Below are positions 26,171 through 38,758 of a stretch of 64,000 bases of DNA, in pieces (positions within the stretch are counted from its first letter, which is position 1; each line of letters opens with the position of its first letter). Origin of the DNA: Frigoriglobus tundricola (GTDB taxonomy: Bacteria > Planctomycetota > Planctomycetia > Gemmatales > Gemmataceae); contig NZ_CP053452.2 of NCBI RefSeq assembly GCF_013128195.2, positions 9,362,001-9,426,000 of the forward strand, written 5' to 3'. The translations under genes were made by a program, and so were the position numbers. The notes beneath the pieces are model-generated. The model was not told where the DNA came from. It made no database searches and was given only the letters and a program-made list of their open reading frames with translations.

Positions 26171-26212
26171 CGGAAAATCTCTAACCCAAAAAGCATACCG
26201 TCATCCGCGCGC

Positions 26213-26749
26213 TTACTTCACAGCGTCTTCGGCGGCGTGAGCGATTTCCTTGGCCTTCTCGGCGGCTTCCTTCGTCGTCTTGAACGCGAAGTTCTTGCTC
26301 ACCACGCCGCCCTTCTTGTACACCACCACGGTCACGGCCGCGTCCTTGTTCAGGCTGTACTTGGACGGGCCGTCCTTGTCTTCGGCGATGGTCAGCGGGG
26401 TGGTCAGCTTGTGGGTGGTCTGGATCTTCTCGAAGTCGGCCGCCTCGACGCCGCCGACGCCGACCACCACGGTGCCCAGCTTCTCGTTGGTCTTCTGGAC
26501 CGCGTCCACCGCCTTGACGACGGAGACGAGGTTGTCGTCGGCCTTCTGGGTGAAGATGAGGACGACGGCCGGGCGCTCCTCGCCACCGAACTTGCAGACG
26601 TAGCAGAGGGTCTTGCCGGCCTTCTCACCGGTGATCGCCTTCACGTCGAACGCGCCGCCGATCTTCTTGTCCGGGCCGGACTTGAGGTCCGCGCCGAGGG
26701 CGGAGACGGACAGGGCCAGAGCCAGACCGAGGGTGAACAGAACGCGCAT
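26213..26749 (-). CDS. Exported thioredoxin-like protein
   Basis: A 178-residue protein. The ATG 26749 has AAGGAG 8 bases upstream and opens a signal peptide (MRVLFTLGLALALSVSALGA). The mature part has a CYVC motif at residues 49-52 after a beta strand, then RPAVVLIFTQKADDNLVSVVKAVDAV and TVVVGVGGVEAADFEKI, a thioredoxin-type alternation of strands and helices, followed by an Ala/Lys/Glu-rich helical tail. CYVC replaces CGPC, so redox activity is possible but not proven. It stands alone, about 215 bp downstream of the sigma-54 activator gene on the same strand. Confidence 0.7.
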   Translation of the reverse strand: MRVLFTLGLALALSVSALGADLKSGPDKKIGGAFDVKAITGEKAGKTLCYVCKFGGEERPAVVLIFTQKADDNLVSVVKAVDAVQKTNEKLGTVVVGVGGVEAADFEKIQTTHKLTTPLTIAEDKDGPSKYSLNKDAAVTVVVYKKGGVVSKNFAFKTTKEAAEKAKEIAHAAEDAVK

Positions 26750-26963
26750 GGGTGCACTCCTTCTGTGAAGCCGGGTGCGGGAACTTCTCCCGCGCCGGCG
26801 GAAAGGCCAAGAGATCGTAAGCACGCGGCGCCGGAAGGCAAGCCCCTCAGCGTGATCCGGTGCGAGTTTGGGCGAGGGAACAATGAGAAGCGATTATGGA
26901 GACGGGCTCGGGTGCGGAATTATTCGAGCCATGTGCTTGGACGGGCGAACCCCAAGGCGTGCA

Positions 26964-28901
<1,938 letters not shown>

Positions 28902-29606
28902 TTCCGCGAATCAGAGGTGGAGAAGGAGTCTCCACCCACGATAGAAGGGAACTGCCAGCGCGTGCAAGCGAGAACCACCCGGGTCGAGCGGAACGTGCGG
29001 CCTCGCGGCTGCGCACCGGGCCGATTTGACGCGGTTTCGCTCCCCAGCCCCGCGACGGGCGGGTCGTGGGGTCATTTTCAGTCGCTCAGTCGGGATCTTC
29101 GACGGCGACGGGTCCGCGGGCGGCGCAGGCCGCGGACGGTAACGAATCTTGTGGGGCCGTCGAACCACGGCCCCGGAACGCCCCGCCTTCTCACTTCAAC
29201 GGGAAGGCGGGACCACAGAGCACAGGCCGCGCGACTTCGGGCGGGGAGAACGTGTTCGATGATCCATTGTTGACCTTGGGGAGCTGAGACAAGGAATGGC
29301 CCTGACACTACGAACAAATCTCTCCGCGATCACGGTTACCTCATGACAACAATCACCCCATAGGGCCGCGATTGGGTGTGCTCACATAGTGTCACCGGGC
29401 ATCACCCTCTGCCGAGAAGCGTCCGCTGTCGTTATAAAAACCGAGTCTACATCAATACTTCATCATTCCTCCCTGCTGATTATGCCGAATGTGACGGTCG
29501 GGCGGGGTGTTCCCTGAGCGAACCGCTTCAAATGGGAAATTGTGACACGAGTCGATCGCCCTGCCGCCGGATTCTCCGGCCATTGGGCGGCGGTGGGGGT
29601 GCCTAC
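28902..29606. other. Divergent intergenic region before the porin gene
   Basis: About 700 bases between the sigma-54 activator and the porin start. An 8-bp inverted repeat (GTCCGCGG at 29112-29119, CCGCGGAC at 29130-29137) lies in the GC-rich half. The part from 29285 to 29475 is AT-rich and likely holds the porin promoter. No clear Pho box and no gene were found; frames that run through here lack family signals. Confidence 0.4.
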
Positions 29607-31289
29607 ATGTGTACAGTTCTGTGTCGCGTGGTGGCTGTAGGGGCCGTGCTTTTTGTGCTGACGATCGAGCGGGCGGCGGCGCAACAGCCGCTCGCCCCGC
29701 TCCCTCCGCTCGCCCCTCAGGTTTCCCCTCAGGACGACCTAAAGGCGCGCGTCGAGCGGTTGGAGCAGCAGAACCAGGCACTCCAGGACCGCCTACGGAG
29801 CATGAGCGGGGCCAGTCCGGCCGGGATCGCGACGGGCGGGGGGCCCGGACCGGACAAGCTCCAGGACATTCTCAAGGACCCCCTTGCATCGGAAGAACAG
29901 GCGAAGAGGGAGGCAGAGCGGAAAGAGGCGGAGAAGCGCCAGCAGGAGATTGATGGGTACGTCATCGGGTCTCAACTCGGGTTGACCGCCCGCTGGCGGC
30001 CGGACAGCGGCGTCTGGCTCGAGACCCCGAACCAGGACTTCCGCATGCACTTCGGGTTCTGGATGCAGTGGGACACCGTCTCCTTCACCCAGAGCAACTC
30101 CCTGAAGCCGACGAACCAGATCGGCGACCTGCAGGACGGCACCTATTTCCGCCGCATCCGCCCGTTCTGGGAAGGCACGGCGTACGACACGATCGAGTGG
30201 AACCTGATCCTGGCCCTGGAGCAGGTGGGCGCCGTCGGCGCCAACTCAAACGCGCTCATCAACCTGGACGAGTTCTGGACCGGTATCTACGGGGTCCCCC
30301 TCATCGGCCGGGTCCGGGTCGGGCACATGAAGGTGCCGCAGGGTCTGGAGGGGAACCAGATGACCAGTAGCCGGGCCACTACGTTTCAGGAAAACGCCGC
30401 CTACACCGACGCCTTCTACCGGGTGTTCGGTACCGGCGTGCAGATCGCCAACACGGCCTTCGAGAAGCGCATGACCTGGCAGGCGATGGGCTACCGGGAC
30501 GACTTCGCCCGGGGCAACGTCGGGGCCGACTTCGGGGACGGCCAGTACGCCGGGACGGGGCGGTTGACGGGCCTCTTGATCGACAACGCGGACGGCCGCG
30601 AGTTGTTGCACGTCGGTTTGTCCGGGACGTGGCGGCGGGCCCCGCGCCCCGAAGCAGCCGGCGTCCTCGGCCCCAACCAGGTGCGGCTCCAGGCCCGCCC
30701 CGAACTGCGGGACTCGTTCGGCGGGTTCGGGGACAACGTGAACCTCCCCGGCAACTCCGTGCGGATGGTGGACACCGGCGCCATTAACGCCTCCTCCACC
30801 ACCGTCCTCGGGAGCGAACTGGCCTACATCCGCGGGCCGTTCTCCACTCAAGCCGAGTGGGCCATGACCTACGTGAACAACGCCGCCGTCGGCACCGGCC
30901 CCGCCTCGTCCACCCGCTCGTTCAACGGCGGGTACGTTGCGGTCTCCTACTTCCTGACCGGCGAAACGCGGAACTACGACAAGGAGTTCGGCACCTTCGC
31001 CCGGAACTACGTCAACCCGTTCACCAACTTCTGGTGGAAGAAGGGGACGATCGGCCTGGGGGCGTGGGAAGTGGCCGTCCGCTACTCGTACCTGAACCTG
31101 AACGACGGCCCGGTCCAGGGCGGCATTCTGAGCGGGACGACCGTGGGGTTGAACTGGTACTGGAACCCGAACATGAAGATCCAGTTCGAGTACCTCGACG
31201 ACCAGCGGTACCACAAGGGCACCGCGAACGGCGGGACCGCGGCCGGAGCGGTCCAGGGGTTCGGGACCCGGGTGCAGATCCAGTTCTGA
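29607..31289 (+). CDS. OprP/OprO-like phosphate-selective porin
   Basis: A 560-residue outer-membrane protein. The ATG 29607 begins a signal peptide (MCTVLCRVVAVGAVLFVLTI, cleaved near AAAQQ); a longer frame upstream is rejected. A short coiled coil follows (DLKARVERLEQQNQALQDRL), as in many planctomycete and proteobacterial OprP-type porins, then a charged linker and a long beta-barrel region with alternating pattern: DFRMHFGFWMQWDTVSF, YFRRIRPFWEGTAYD, VRVGHMKVPQGLEG. The protein ends in QIQF, with the terminal aromatic needed for barrel assembly. The nearby pst operon supports phosphate or polyphosphate uptake. The next gene follows after 97 bp. Confidence 0.87.
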   Translation: MCTVLCRVVAVGAVLFVLTIERAAAQQPLAPLPPLAPQVSPQDDLKARVERLEQQNQALQDRLRSMSGASPAGIATGGGPGPDKLQDILKDPLASEEQAKREAERKEAEKRQQEIDGYVIGSQLGLTARWRPDSGVWLETPNQDFRMHFGFWMQWDTVSFTQSNSLKPTNQIGDLQDGTYFRRIRPFWEGTAYDTIEWNLILALEQVGAVGANSNALINLDEFWTGIYGVPLIGRVRVGHMKVPQGLEGNQMTSSRATTFQENAAYTDAFYRVFGTGVQIANTAFEKRMTWQAMGYRDDFARGNVGADFGDGQYAGTGRLTGLLIDNADGRELLHVGLSGTWRRAPRPEAAGVLGPNQVRLQARPELRDSFGGFGDNVNLPGNSVRMVDTGAINASSTTVLGSELAYIRGPFSTQAEWAMTYVNNAAVGTGPASSTRSFNGGYVAVSYFLTGETRNYDKEFGTFARNYVNPFTNFWWKKGTIGLGAWEVAVRYSYLNLNDGPVQGGILSGTTVGLNWYWNPNMKIQFEYLDDQRYHKGTANGGTAAGAVQGFGTRVQIQF

Positions 31290-31386
31290 GCCCGCGGGGC
31301 GGGGTCGGCGGCCGCGTGTCCCGGCGGCCGCCCTCGGGACGGTCCCGGCCCCGACCGAACGGGCACAACGCTCAGGAGAACCTGAC

Positions 31387-31812
31387 ATGACACGAGTGCG
31401 GATGGTCTTCGGGTACGGCGTCGCGGTGGTGTTCGTCGTGTGGGCCGCCGGCACGGGTCGCACCGGCGACCACGGCGGGCCGGAGACCGGGAAAACCGTG
31501 TGCCTCCCGGTGCCGGACCAAAAGAAGGTGACCACCAAGACCTTCTCCTCCAAGACGGAGGAGTTCTGCCTGAGCCCGATTCGCGGGCTGTTCGGTTCGC
31601 AGCCCCAGTGCGGTCCGGTGCGGACCAAGAGGGTGCTCGTCGTCCACACGCAGACCCGCGAAGAGCCGACGACCAAATACGTTCCCGTTGTCGAATGCGC
31701 CCAGCCGGTGTGCCCGCCGGCCGTCGCCGAGCAACCCGCACCCGGTGCGGTCCCGCCGTTCGTCCCGCCCGCCGGAACGGTGCCCGTGCCCGCCGGCCCG
31801 TTCCCGCGGTGA
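31387..31812 (+). CDS. Small exported Cys/Pro-containing protein, unknown function
   Basis: A 141-residue protein with an ATG after CAGGAGAACCTGAC, a good ribosome site. Residues 5-24 are a signal peptide. The mature part has four cysteines in two pairs (TVCLPVPDQKK and EEFCLSPIRG; VECAQPVCPP), a Thr/Lys-rich middle and a Pro-rich tail (PPFVPPAGTVPVPAGPFP). I do not know the family. Its position right after the porin and before the convergent pst operon suggests a role at the cell surface in the same response, but that is only context. Confidence 0.6.
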   Translation: MTRVRMVFGYGVAVVFVVWAAGTGRTGDHGGPETGKTVCLPVPDQKKVTTKTFSSKTEEFCLSPIRGLFGSQPQCGPVRTKRVLVVHTQTREEPTTKYVPVVECAQPVCPPAVAEQPAPGAVPPFVPPAGTVPVPAGPFPR

Positions 31813-31864
31813 GCCCGCGGGAACGGGGGGGGCCGCGCCCGGCCAGCCGTTCCTGATAACGCTC

Positions 31865-31898
31865 ACGGGCCGCGTCGCCACATGACGACGCGGCCCGT
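31865..31898. terminator. Hairpin between convergent small-protein and pstB genes
   Basis: ACGGGCCGCGTCG (31865-31877) and CGACGCGGCCCGT (31886-31898) form a perfect 13-bp stem over 8 bases. There is no T run on either side, but the site is exactly between two gene ends, so it may stop transcription from both. Confidence 0.6.
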
Positions 31899-31936
31899 AC
31901 CCCGTTCGGGGCGACTCGCCGAGTTCCGGTCCCGCG

Positions 31937-32785
31937 TCAACTGAACGCGCCGGCGACGTAGTCCCGCGTGTGCGGCTCGCGGGGATTCGAGAACAGCTCC
32001 TTCGTCGGCCCGGTCTCGACCAGATACCCCGTGCGGCCGCCCTGGGTCGTGTCCACGTAGAAGAACGAGGTCGTGTCCGCCACCCGCTTGGCCTGCTGCA
32101 AGTTGTGGGTGACGATTACGATCGTGTGCTTTTTCTTGAGGTCCTGCATCAGCTCTTCGATCTTCACCGTTGCGATCGGGTCGAGGGCCGAACACGGCTC
32201 GTCCATGAGCAGCACCTCCGGCTCCGTTGCCACCGCCCGCGCGATGCACAGCCGCTGCTGCTGCCCGCCGGACAGGGCGAGGCCGCTCTGGCGCAACTTG
32301 TCCTTGACCTCGTCCCAGAGCGCCGCGCTCCGGAGCGCCTGCTCCACCCGCTCGTTCAGGTTCCCCTTGTAACCGTTCAGCCGGAGCCCGAACGCGACGT
32401 TGTTGAAGATCGACATGGCGAACGGGTTGGGCTGCTGGAACACCATGCCGATGTACCGGCGCACCGCCACCGGATCGACGGCGCTCTCGTACACGTCGCG
32501 CCCGCGGAAGCGGATCTTGCCCTCGAACCGGAACCCGCGGACCAGGTCGTTCATGCGGTTGATGCTGCGCAGCACCGTGCTCTTGCCGCACCCGCTGGGG
32601 CCGATGAACGCGGTGATGGTCCCCTTCTTCACGTCCAGCGCCGAGTCGCGGACCGCTTTGAACTTGCCGTAATAAACGGCCTTCAAATCGATGTGCAGCA
32701 CCGAACCGGCCTCCCCGTTGGGGCCGGGCGGAACCGGCGGGGCGGGCGCGCCCGGACCGGTGGGGGCGTTCGTCGAGGTGGTCAT
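31937..32785 (-). CDS. pstB: Phosphate ABC transporter ATP-binding protein PstB
   Basis: A 282-residue ABC ATPase. Walker A is GPSGCGKST, the signature [14 protein letters not shown] and Walker [22 protein letters not shown] and the phrase [10 protein letters not shown] are specific for PstB. The start at 32785 (MTTSTNAPT) follows GAGGAGCAGCC; residues 1-35 are a Pro/Gly-rich extension not seen in the usual 250-260-residue PstB. Last gene of pstSCAB, 10 bp after pstA. It powers high-affinity phosphate uptake through PstA/PstC. Confidence 0.96.
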   Translation of the reverse strand: MTTSTNAPTGPGAPAPPVPPGPNGEAGSVLHIDLKAVYYGKFKAVRDSALDVKKGTITAFIGPSGCGKSTVLRSINRMNDLVRGFRFEGKIRFRGRDVYESAVDPVAVRRYIGMVFQQPNPFAMSIFNNVAFGLRLNGYKGNLNERVEQALRSAALWDEVKDKLRQSGLALSGGQQQRLCIARAVATEPEVLLMDEPCSALDPIATVKIEELMQDLKKKHTIVIVTHNLQQAKRVADTTSFFYVDTTQGGRTGYLVETGPTKELFSNPREPHTRDYVAGAFS

Positions 32786-32795
32786 CGGCTGCTCC

Positions 32796-33713
32796 TCATC
32801 GGACCGTCCCGCGGGACGAGTAAATTTGGGCCGCAATGTTCGCCATCAGGACAATGAAGACGAGAACCAGCGAGGCCGCCCAAGCGATCTCGATCTGGTT
32901 CGGGAACGGCGAGCCGGCGAAGTTGTAAATCAGCACGGCCATCGACGCCATCGGCTCCATCGGGTTGCGGGTCGGCCAGTAGTCACTGAACAGGGCGGTG
33001 AACAGCAGCGGGGCCGTCTCACCGGCCGCACGCGCGACGGCGAGCATGACGCCGGTCAGGATGCCGGGCATCGCGGTCGGCAGGACGACCTTGAGCGTCA
33101 CCTGAGTCGGCGTGCACCCCATGCCGACGGCCGCCTCGCGCATCCGCTTGGGGACCATCTTGATGGCGTCCTCCGCGGTCAGCAGGACGGTCGGGAGCAT
33201 GAGGATGGCGATGGCGATGGCGGCCGCGATCGCGGAGAACTGGCCCGTAACGAGGACGATGGCGGCGTAGGCGACGAGGCCCGCCAGGACCGAGGGGAAC
33301 CCGGTCAGCACCTTGGCACAAAACCGGACGGACGTTGAGAAGCGGCTCGCCGGTGCGAACTCGGCGAGGTAGACGGCGGCGCAGATGCCGATCGGCACGC
33401 TGAGCGCCGCGGCCATGCTGACGATGATGAGCGTCCCCAGCAGCGCGTTGCCGATGCCGCCCCCGTCCATGCCGGCCGCCGGCGGCAGCTCGATGAAGAA
33501 CCGCGCCCCTTCGCGGACCAGTTTCCCCCCGCCCATCACGATCAGCTCGTAGAGGACGGAGAACAGCGGAACGGCGGCCGTAAAGGCCAGGACGAACACG
33601 AGCACGGTCAGCCCGGCACTGAACAACGTGCGCGGTTTGCGGAGCGAGTGCTCGAGGGCCGCCGTGTCGTGGGGGACCTCGGCCGCGGGGCCGGGCGGGG
33701 GTGTGGCAGCCAC
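32796..33713 (-). CDS. pstA: Phosphate ABC transporter permease PstA
   Basis: A 305-residue inner-membrane permease with six predicted helices, for example [18 protein letters not shown] and [19 protein letters not shown]. The EAA loop reads [22 protein letters not shown], which docks on PstB, and [15 protein letters not shown] is the typical PstA ending region. It lacks obvious additions. It begins one base after pstC ends, so the two are translated together. Confidence 0.95.
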   Translation of the reverse strand: MAATPPPGPAAEVPHDTAALEHSLRKPRTLFSAGLTVLVFVLAFTAAVPLFSVLYELIVMGGGKLVREGARFFIELPPAAGMDGGGIGNALLGTLIIVSMAAALSVPIGICAAVYLAEFAPASRFSTSVRFCAKVLTGFPSVLAGLVAYAAIVLVTGQFSAIAAAIAIAILMLPTVLLTAEDAIKMVPKRMREAAVGMGCTPTQVTLKVVLPTAMPGILTGVMLAVARAAGETAPLLFTALFSDYWPTRNPMEPMASMAVLIYNFAGSPFPNQIEIAWAASLVLVFIVLMANIAAQIYSSRGTVR

Positions 33714-33714
33714 G

Positions 33715-34629
33715 TCAGTGCGTCCCTTCCATTTTGCTGGTCCGCGCGAGGACCAAGGTGCCCAGCACGTTTACGAGCAGGGTGATTGCGAGGAGCACGA
33801 GGGCGGCGTACATCAGGGCGCTGACCTCGGGCCGCCCGGCTTCGGGAAACTGGTTGGCCAGCAGGGCCGCCAGCGTGTTCGCCGGGGAGAACAGGGACCA
33901 GGTCAGGTTGTTCGAGTTGCCCACGAGCATCGCCAGTGCCATCGTCTCCCCGAGCGCCCGCCCGAAGGCCAGGAGGATCGAGCCGCAGATGCCGCGCGAC
34001 GCGGTCGGTAACAGGACCCCGAAGATCGTCTCCCAGCGCGTCGCGCCCAACCCGTAGGCCGCCTCGCGCAGTTTGGGCGGCACCGAGCCCAGGGCGTCGC
34101 GCGAAATCGAGGTGATCGTGGGCAGTACCATGATAGCCAACACGATCGCGGCGGGAAGCAGGCTGGGACCACCGAACGAGGGCACCACGGCGCGGATGGC
34201 CGGGATCACCACGAAGATCCCCCACAGCCCGTACACCACACTGGGGATCGCCGCCAGCAACTCGATGACGTTTTTCAGGACCACCGTGTAGCGGGGGGCC
34301 AGGAAGTCTTCGGTCAGGAAGATCGCGACCGAGACGCCGAAGAGGGTGCCCAGCGCGACGCCGATGACGGAACTGTAGATCGTCCCCCAAATGGCGGGCA
34401 GCATACCGTACTTGTTGCTGCCCGCCGCCCAGGTGTTCTCCGTGAGCGGCTTGAAGCCGTATTCGGCGATGGACGGCGCGGCGGTGGACGAGATGTTGTA
34501 AACGATGAACCCGACGAGCAGGATCGTCCCCAGCGCGAACGTGAACGTCAGACCGCGGAACGTGCGATCGATGAGGATCTCGCGCCGGGTCGGCGGGCGC
34601 GAGATGCCGGACGAGGTTTCGAGGAACAT
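33715..34629 (-). CDS. pstC: Phosphate ABC transporter permease PstC
   Basis: A 304-residue permease. The ATG 34629 (MFLETSSGISRPPTRRE) is preferred to one at 34680 because it follows GAGCGC and leaves a normal-sized cytoplasmic N-terminus. Membrane helices include FTFALGTILLVGFIVYN and VVYGLWGIFVVIPAI. The EAA loop is LREAAYGLGATRWETIFGVLLP, followed by GRALGETMALAMLVGN, both diagnostic of PstC. It lies 31 bp after pstS. Confidence 0.95.
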   Translation of the reverse strand: MFLETSSGISRPPTRREILIDRTFRGLTFTFALGTILLVGFIVYNISSTAAPSIAEYGFKPLTENTWAAGSNKYGMLPAIWGTIYSSVIGVALGTLFGVSVAIFLTEDFLAPRYTVVLKNVIELLAAIPSVVYGLWGIFVVIPAIRAVVPSFGGPSLLPAAIVLAIMVLPTITSISRDALGSVPPKLREAAYGLGATRWETIFGVLLPTASRGICGSILLAFGRALGETMALAMLVGNSNNLTWSLFSPANTLAALLANQFPEAGRPEVSALMYAALVLLAITLLVNVLGTLVLARTSKMEGTH

Positions 34630-34660
34630 GCGCTCAGCTCGTTGGAATAAATGGGGGCAC

Positions 34661-35788
34661 TCAGGTCGCGCTGCCGGCACCGGGGAACGCCCGGCGGACC
34701 GCGGCGAGGACGTCTCGGGTGATCGCCTCGGGCAACGGGACGTAGTCGAGCCGGTCGGCGATCTGCTGCCCCTGCGTCAGCCCCCAGACGAGCATGTCGC
34801 CCAGCGCCCGCGCCGCCTTCGCGCTGCGCTGGTCCTTGACGACCAGCATCCAGGTGTAGGTGGCGATCGGGTAGGCGTTTTTCGTCGCCGGGTCGGCCAC
34901 GGAGATGAGAAAGTCCGGCGGCAGCTTGGCGCTCCCCAGGGCGATCTGATCGGGGGTCGGCCCCTCGTGCGGCCCCTCGTCCGACGTGTGGGCCGGGTCG
35001 TTCGGATCGACCACCCGCTTGGGCCGCACGAACTCCCCGTGCTTGTTCTGGATCGCCGCGAACGCCAACTTGCTCAACCCGGCGTAACCGAACTCGACGT
35101 AGCCGATGGTCCCCGGCGTCTGGCCGATAATGGCCGAGACGCCGTCGTTCCCTTTGGCCCCGATGCCGGGTACGGGCCAGTCGGGCGCCTTGCCGGTCAG
35201 CTCCTTCGTCCACCGCTTCGGGTCGATCGCCGCGAGGTGCTTCGTGAACGCCGCTGTGGTCCCGCTCCCGTCACTGCGGCGCACCCACATGATGTCCTTT
35301 TCGTAGCCCCTCAGGGACGCGTTCAGCGTCGTCAGGCGCACGTCGTTCCACTTGGTGATTTCGCCGAGGAGAATGTCGATCAGGTTGGCGCGCGTCAACA
35401 GCAGCACTTTGCCCGCCTGGGCGAGGGGCGGAACGTTGTGCGCCAGTACGATCGTGCCGGCCGTCATCGGCAGGGCCATCGCTTCGGACTTGCGGGCCTC
35501 GGCGATCTGGGTGAGGTCGTCTTTCTTGACGTCGTCGCTCGCGCCAAAATCGGTGAGCCCCTCGCGGAACTGCCGCGTCCCCGCCCCGGAGCCGATGGCC
35601 TGGTAGTTGATCCGCGTCAGGTCCCCGCTGCTGCGATAAATTTCGAGGAACCAGCGCTTGTAGAGCGGCGCGGGGAACGTCGCCCCCGAGCCCTGGAGCG
35701 TGACCTCTTCGGGGTTCGGCGAGCAGGCCAACGGCAGGAACGGGGCGCCCGCCGCCAGACCGAGGAAGGAGCGGCGCGAGTGCTTAAT
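34661..35788 (-). CDS. pstS: Phosphate-binding protein PstS with Tat-type signal, apparently non-AUG start
   Basis: A periplasmic phosphate-binding protein. The mature part has VTLQGSGATFPAPLYKRWF, INYQAIGSGAGTRQF, DFGASDDV and RRSDGSGTTAAFTKHL, the phosphate-contact motifs. The first conventional start in frame is TTG 35731, but it falls inside the signal region: reading upstream gives HSRRSFLGLAAGAPFLPLAC, a twin-arginine signal with a lipobox-like end. Between the upstream stop and that signal there is no ATG, GTG or TTG; the best candidate is ATT at 35788 (IKHSRRSF). The product is then 375 residues. Either a rare AUU start is used or the start codon is mutated. Confidence 0.85.
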   Translation of the reverse strand: MKHSRRSFLGLAAGAPFLPLACSPNPEEVTLQGSGATFPAPLYKRWFLEIYRSSGDLTRINYQAIGSGAGTRQFREGLTDFGASDDVKKDDLTQIAEARKSEAMALPMTAGTIVLAHNVPPLAQAGKVLLLTRANLIDILLGEITKWNDVRLTTLNASLRGYEKDIMWVRRSDGSGTTAAFTKHLAAIDPKRWTKELTGKAPDWPVPGIGAKGNDGVSAIIGQTPGTIGYVEFGYAGLSKLAFAAIQNKHGEFVRPKRVVDPNDPAHTSDEGPHEGPTPDQIALGSAKLPPDFLISVADPATKNAYPIATYTWMLVVKDQRSAKAARALGDMLVWGLTQGQQIADRLDYVPLPEAITRDVLAAVRRAFPGAGSAT

Positions 35789-37997
<2,209 letters not shown>

Positions 37998-38019
37998 GTC
38001 GAAAGTCGTAACGTCGAAC

Positions 38020-38056
38020 GTCGTAAAGACAAAGACCCGGCTCCTGACTTTACGAC
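38020..38056. repeat. Intergenic hairpin built of GTCGTAA-type units
   Basis: GTCGTAAAG (38020-38028) pairs with CTTTACGAC (38048-38056). It is preceded by related units (AAGTCGTAACGTCGAACGTC) and followed by GTCGACTCGTTGAAACGAC, so the whole gap after eno looks like a dispersed palindromic repeat that may also act as terminator. Confidence 0.5.
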
Positions 38057-38092
38057 CGTCGACTCGTTGAAACGACTTGTGGCTGAAAAATC

Positions 38093-38683
38093 ATGCCCAC
38101 CTTCCTGATCGACCCGCCGCAGATCGTTTACATCCTTCTCGGCGGGTTGCTCGTCATCACGGGCGGTCTCGCGGTCCAGAAGCAGGACCGCCGCGCGCTG
38201 ATCCCCTTCGTCGTCGCGTTCCTGCTGATTCTGCTCGTGTTCCTCGTCGATAGGATCGGCGAAAGTCCCCGCGAGGAAGCGGCGCGGCGGGCGTACCTGA
38301 TGGCCCTCGCGGCCGACGCGAAGGACCCGGACGCCTTCGCCGCACACGTCGCCGACACCCTCGTCATTCAGACCGGGCCGGCACAGACGAAGACCGTCAC
38401 GCGGGACGAACTGAAGAAGTCAAAGTTCTGGGAGATGCTGCGACAGCACAACATCCACGTCGCGGTGTGGGACTTCTCCCGCGAGCACGTCACGGACTTC
38501 GGCAACGGCACGGTCGAAATCGGGTTCCTGGCGAAGGGCGAACTACCCGACCACAACCAGCAGATGATCTACGTTCGCACCACGTTCACCCGGCAGAGCG
38601 ACGGCGCGCTCAAGATGACCGCGTTCCGCAGCTTCCACCCGACCAACCACACCGAAGTGTTCCCCATCCCGAACTTCCCGTAA
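38093..38683 (+). CDS. Membrane-anchored SnoaL/NTF2-like protein
   Basis: A 196-residue protein. Two membrane helices lie near the N-terminus (VYILLGGLLVITGGLAV and LIPFVVAFLLILLVFLV). From about residue 60, EEAARRAYLMALAADAKDPDAFAAHV, followed by strands with VAVWDFSREHV, GTVEIGFLAKGEL and MIYVRTTFTRQSDGALKMTAFRSFHP, suggests a cone-shaped NTF2-like domain. Such domains bind small ligands or act as protein partners; no catalytic set is evident. It is 95 bp downstream of eno and 9 bp ahead of a micro-ORF. Confidence 0.65.
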   Translation: MPTFLIDPPQIVYILLGGLLVITGGLAVQKQDRRALIPFVVAFLLILLVFLVDRIGESPREEAARRAYLMALAADAKDPDAFAAHVADTLVIQTGPAQTKTVTRDELKKSKFWEMLRQHNIHVAVWDFSREHVTDFGNGTVEIGFLAKGELPDHNQQMIYVRTTFTRQSDGALKMTAFRSFHPTNHTEVFPIPNFP

Positions 38684-38692
38684 GGGGTCAAG

Positions 38693-38758
38693 ATGAGCCG
38701 AACGATAAACGCGGACCAGATCTGCGTGCATCGTGCGGCTTCTTGTTTGTCATGTTAA
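38693..38758 (+). CDS. Possible 21-residue leader peptide overlapping fhcC start
   Basis: AAGGGG seven bases before ATG 38693 is a better ribosome site than any near the fhcC start. The frame encodes MSRTINADQICVHRAASCLSC and stops at TAA 38756-38758, so the fhcC ATG (38752) lies inside its last codons. That arrangement suits translational coupling. The peptide has three Cys but no known family. Confidence 0.3.
   Translation: MSRTINADQICVHRAASCLSC

Noticed and set aside
26750-26963. Sigma-54 (-24/-12) promoter ahead of the thioredoxin-like gene
   Set aside because: TGGC occurs but the GC at the required spacing is missing.
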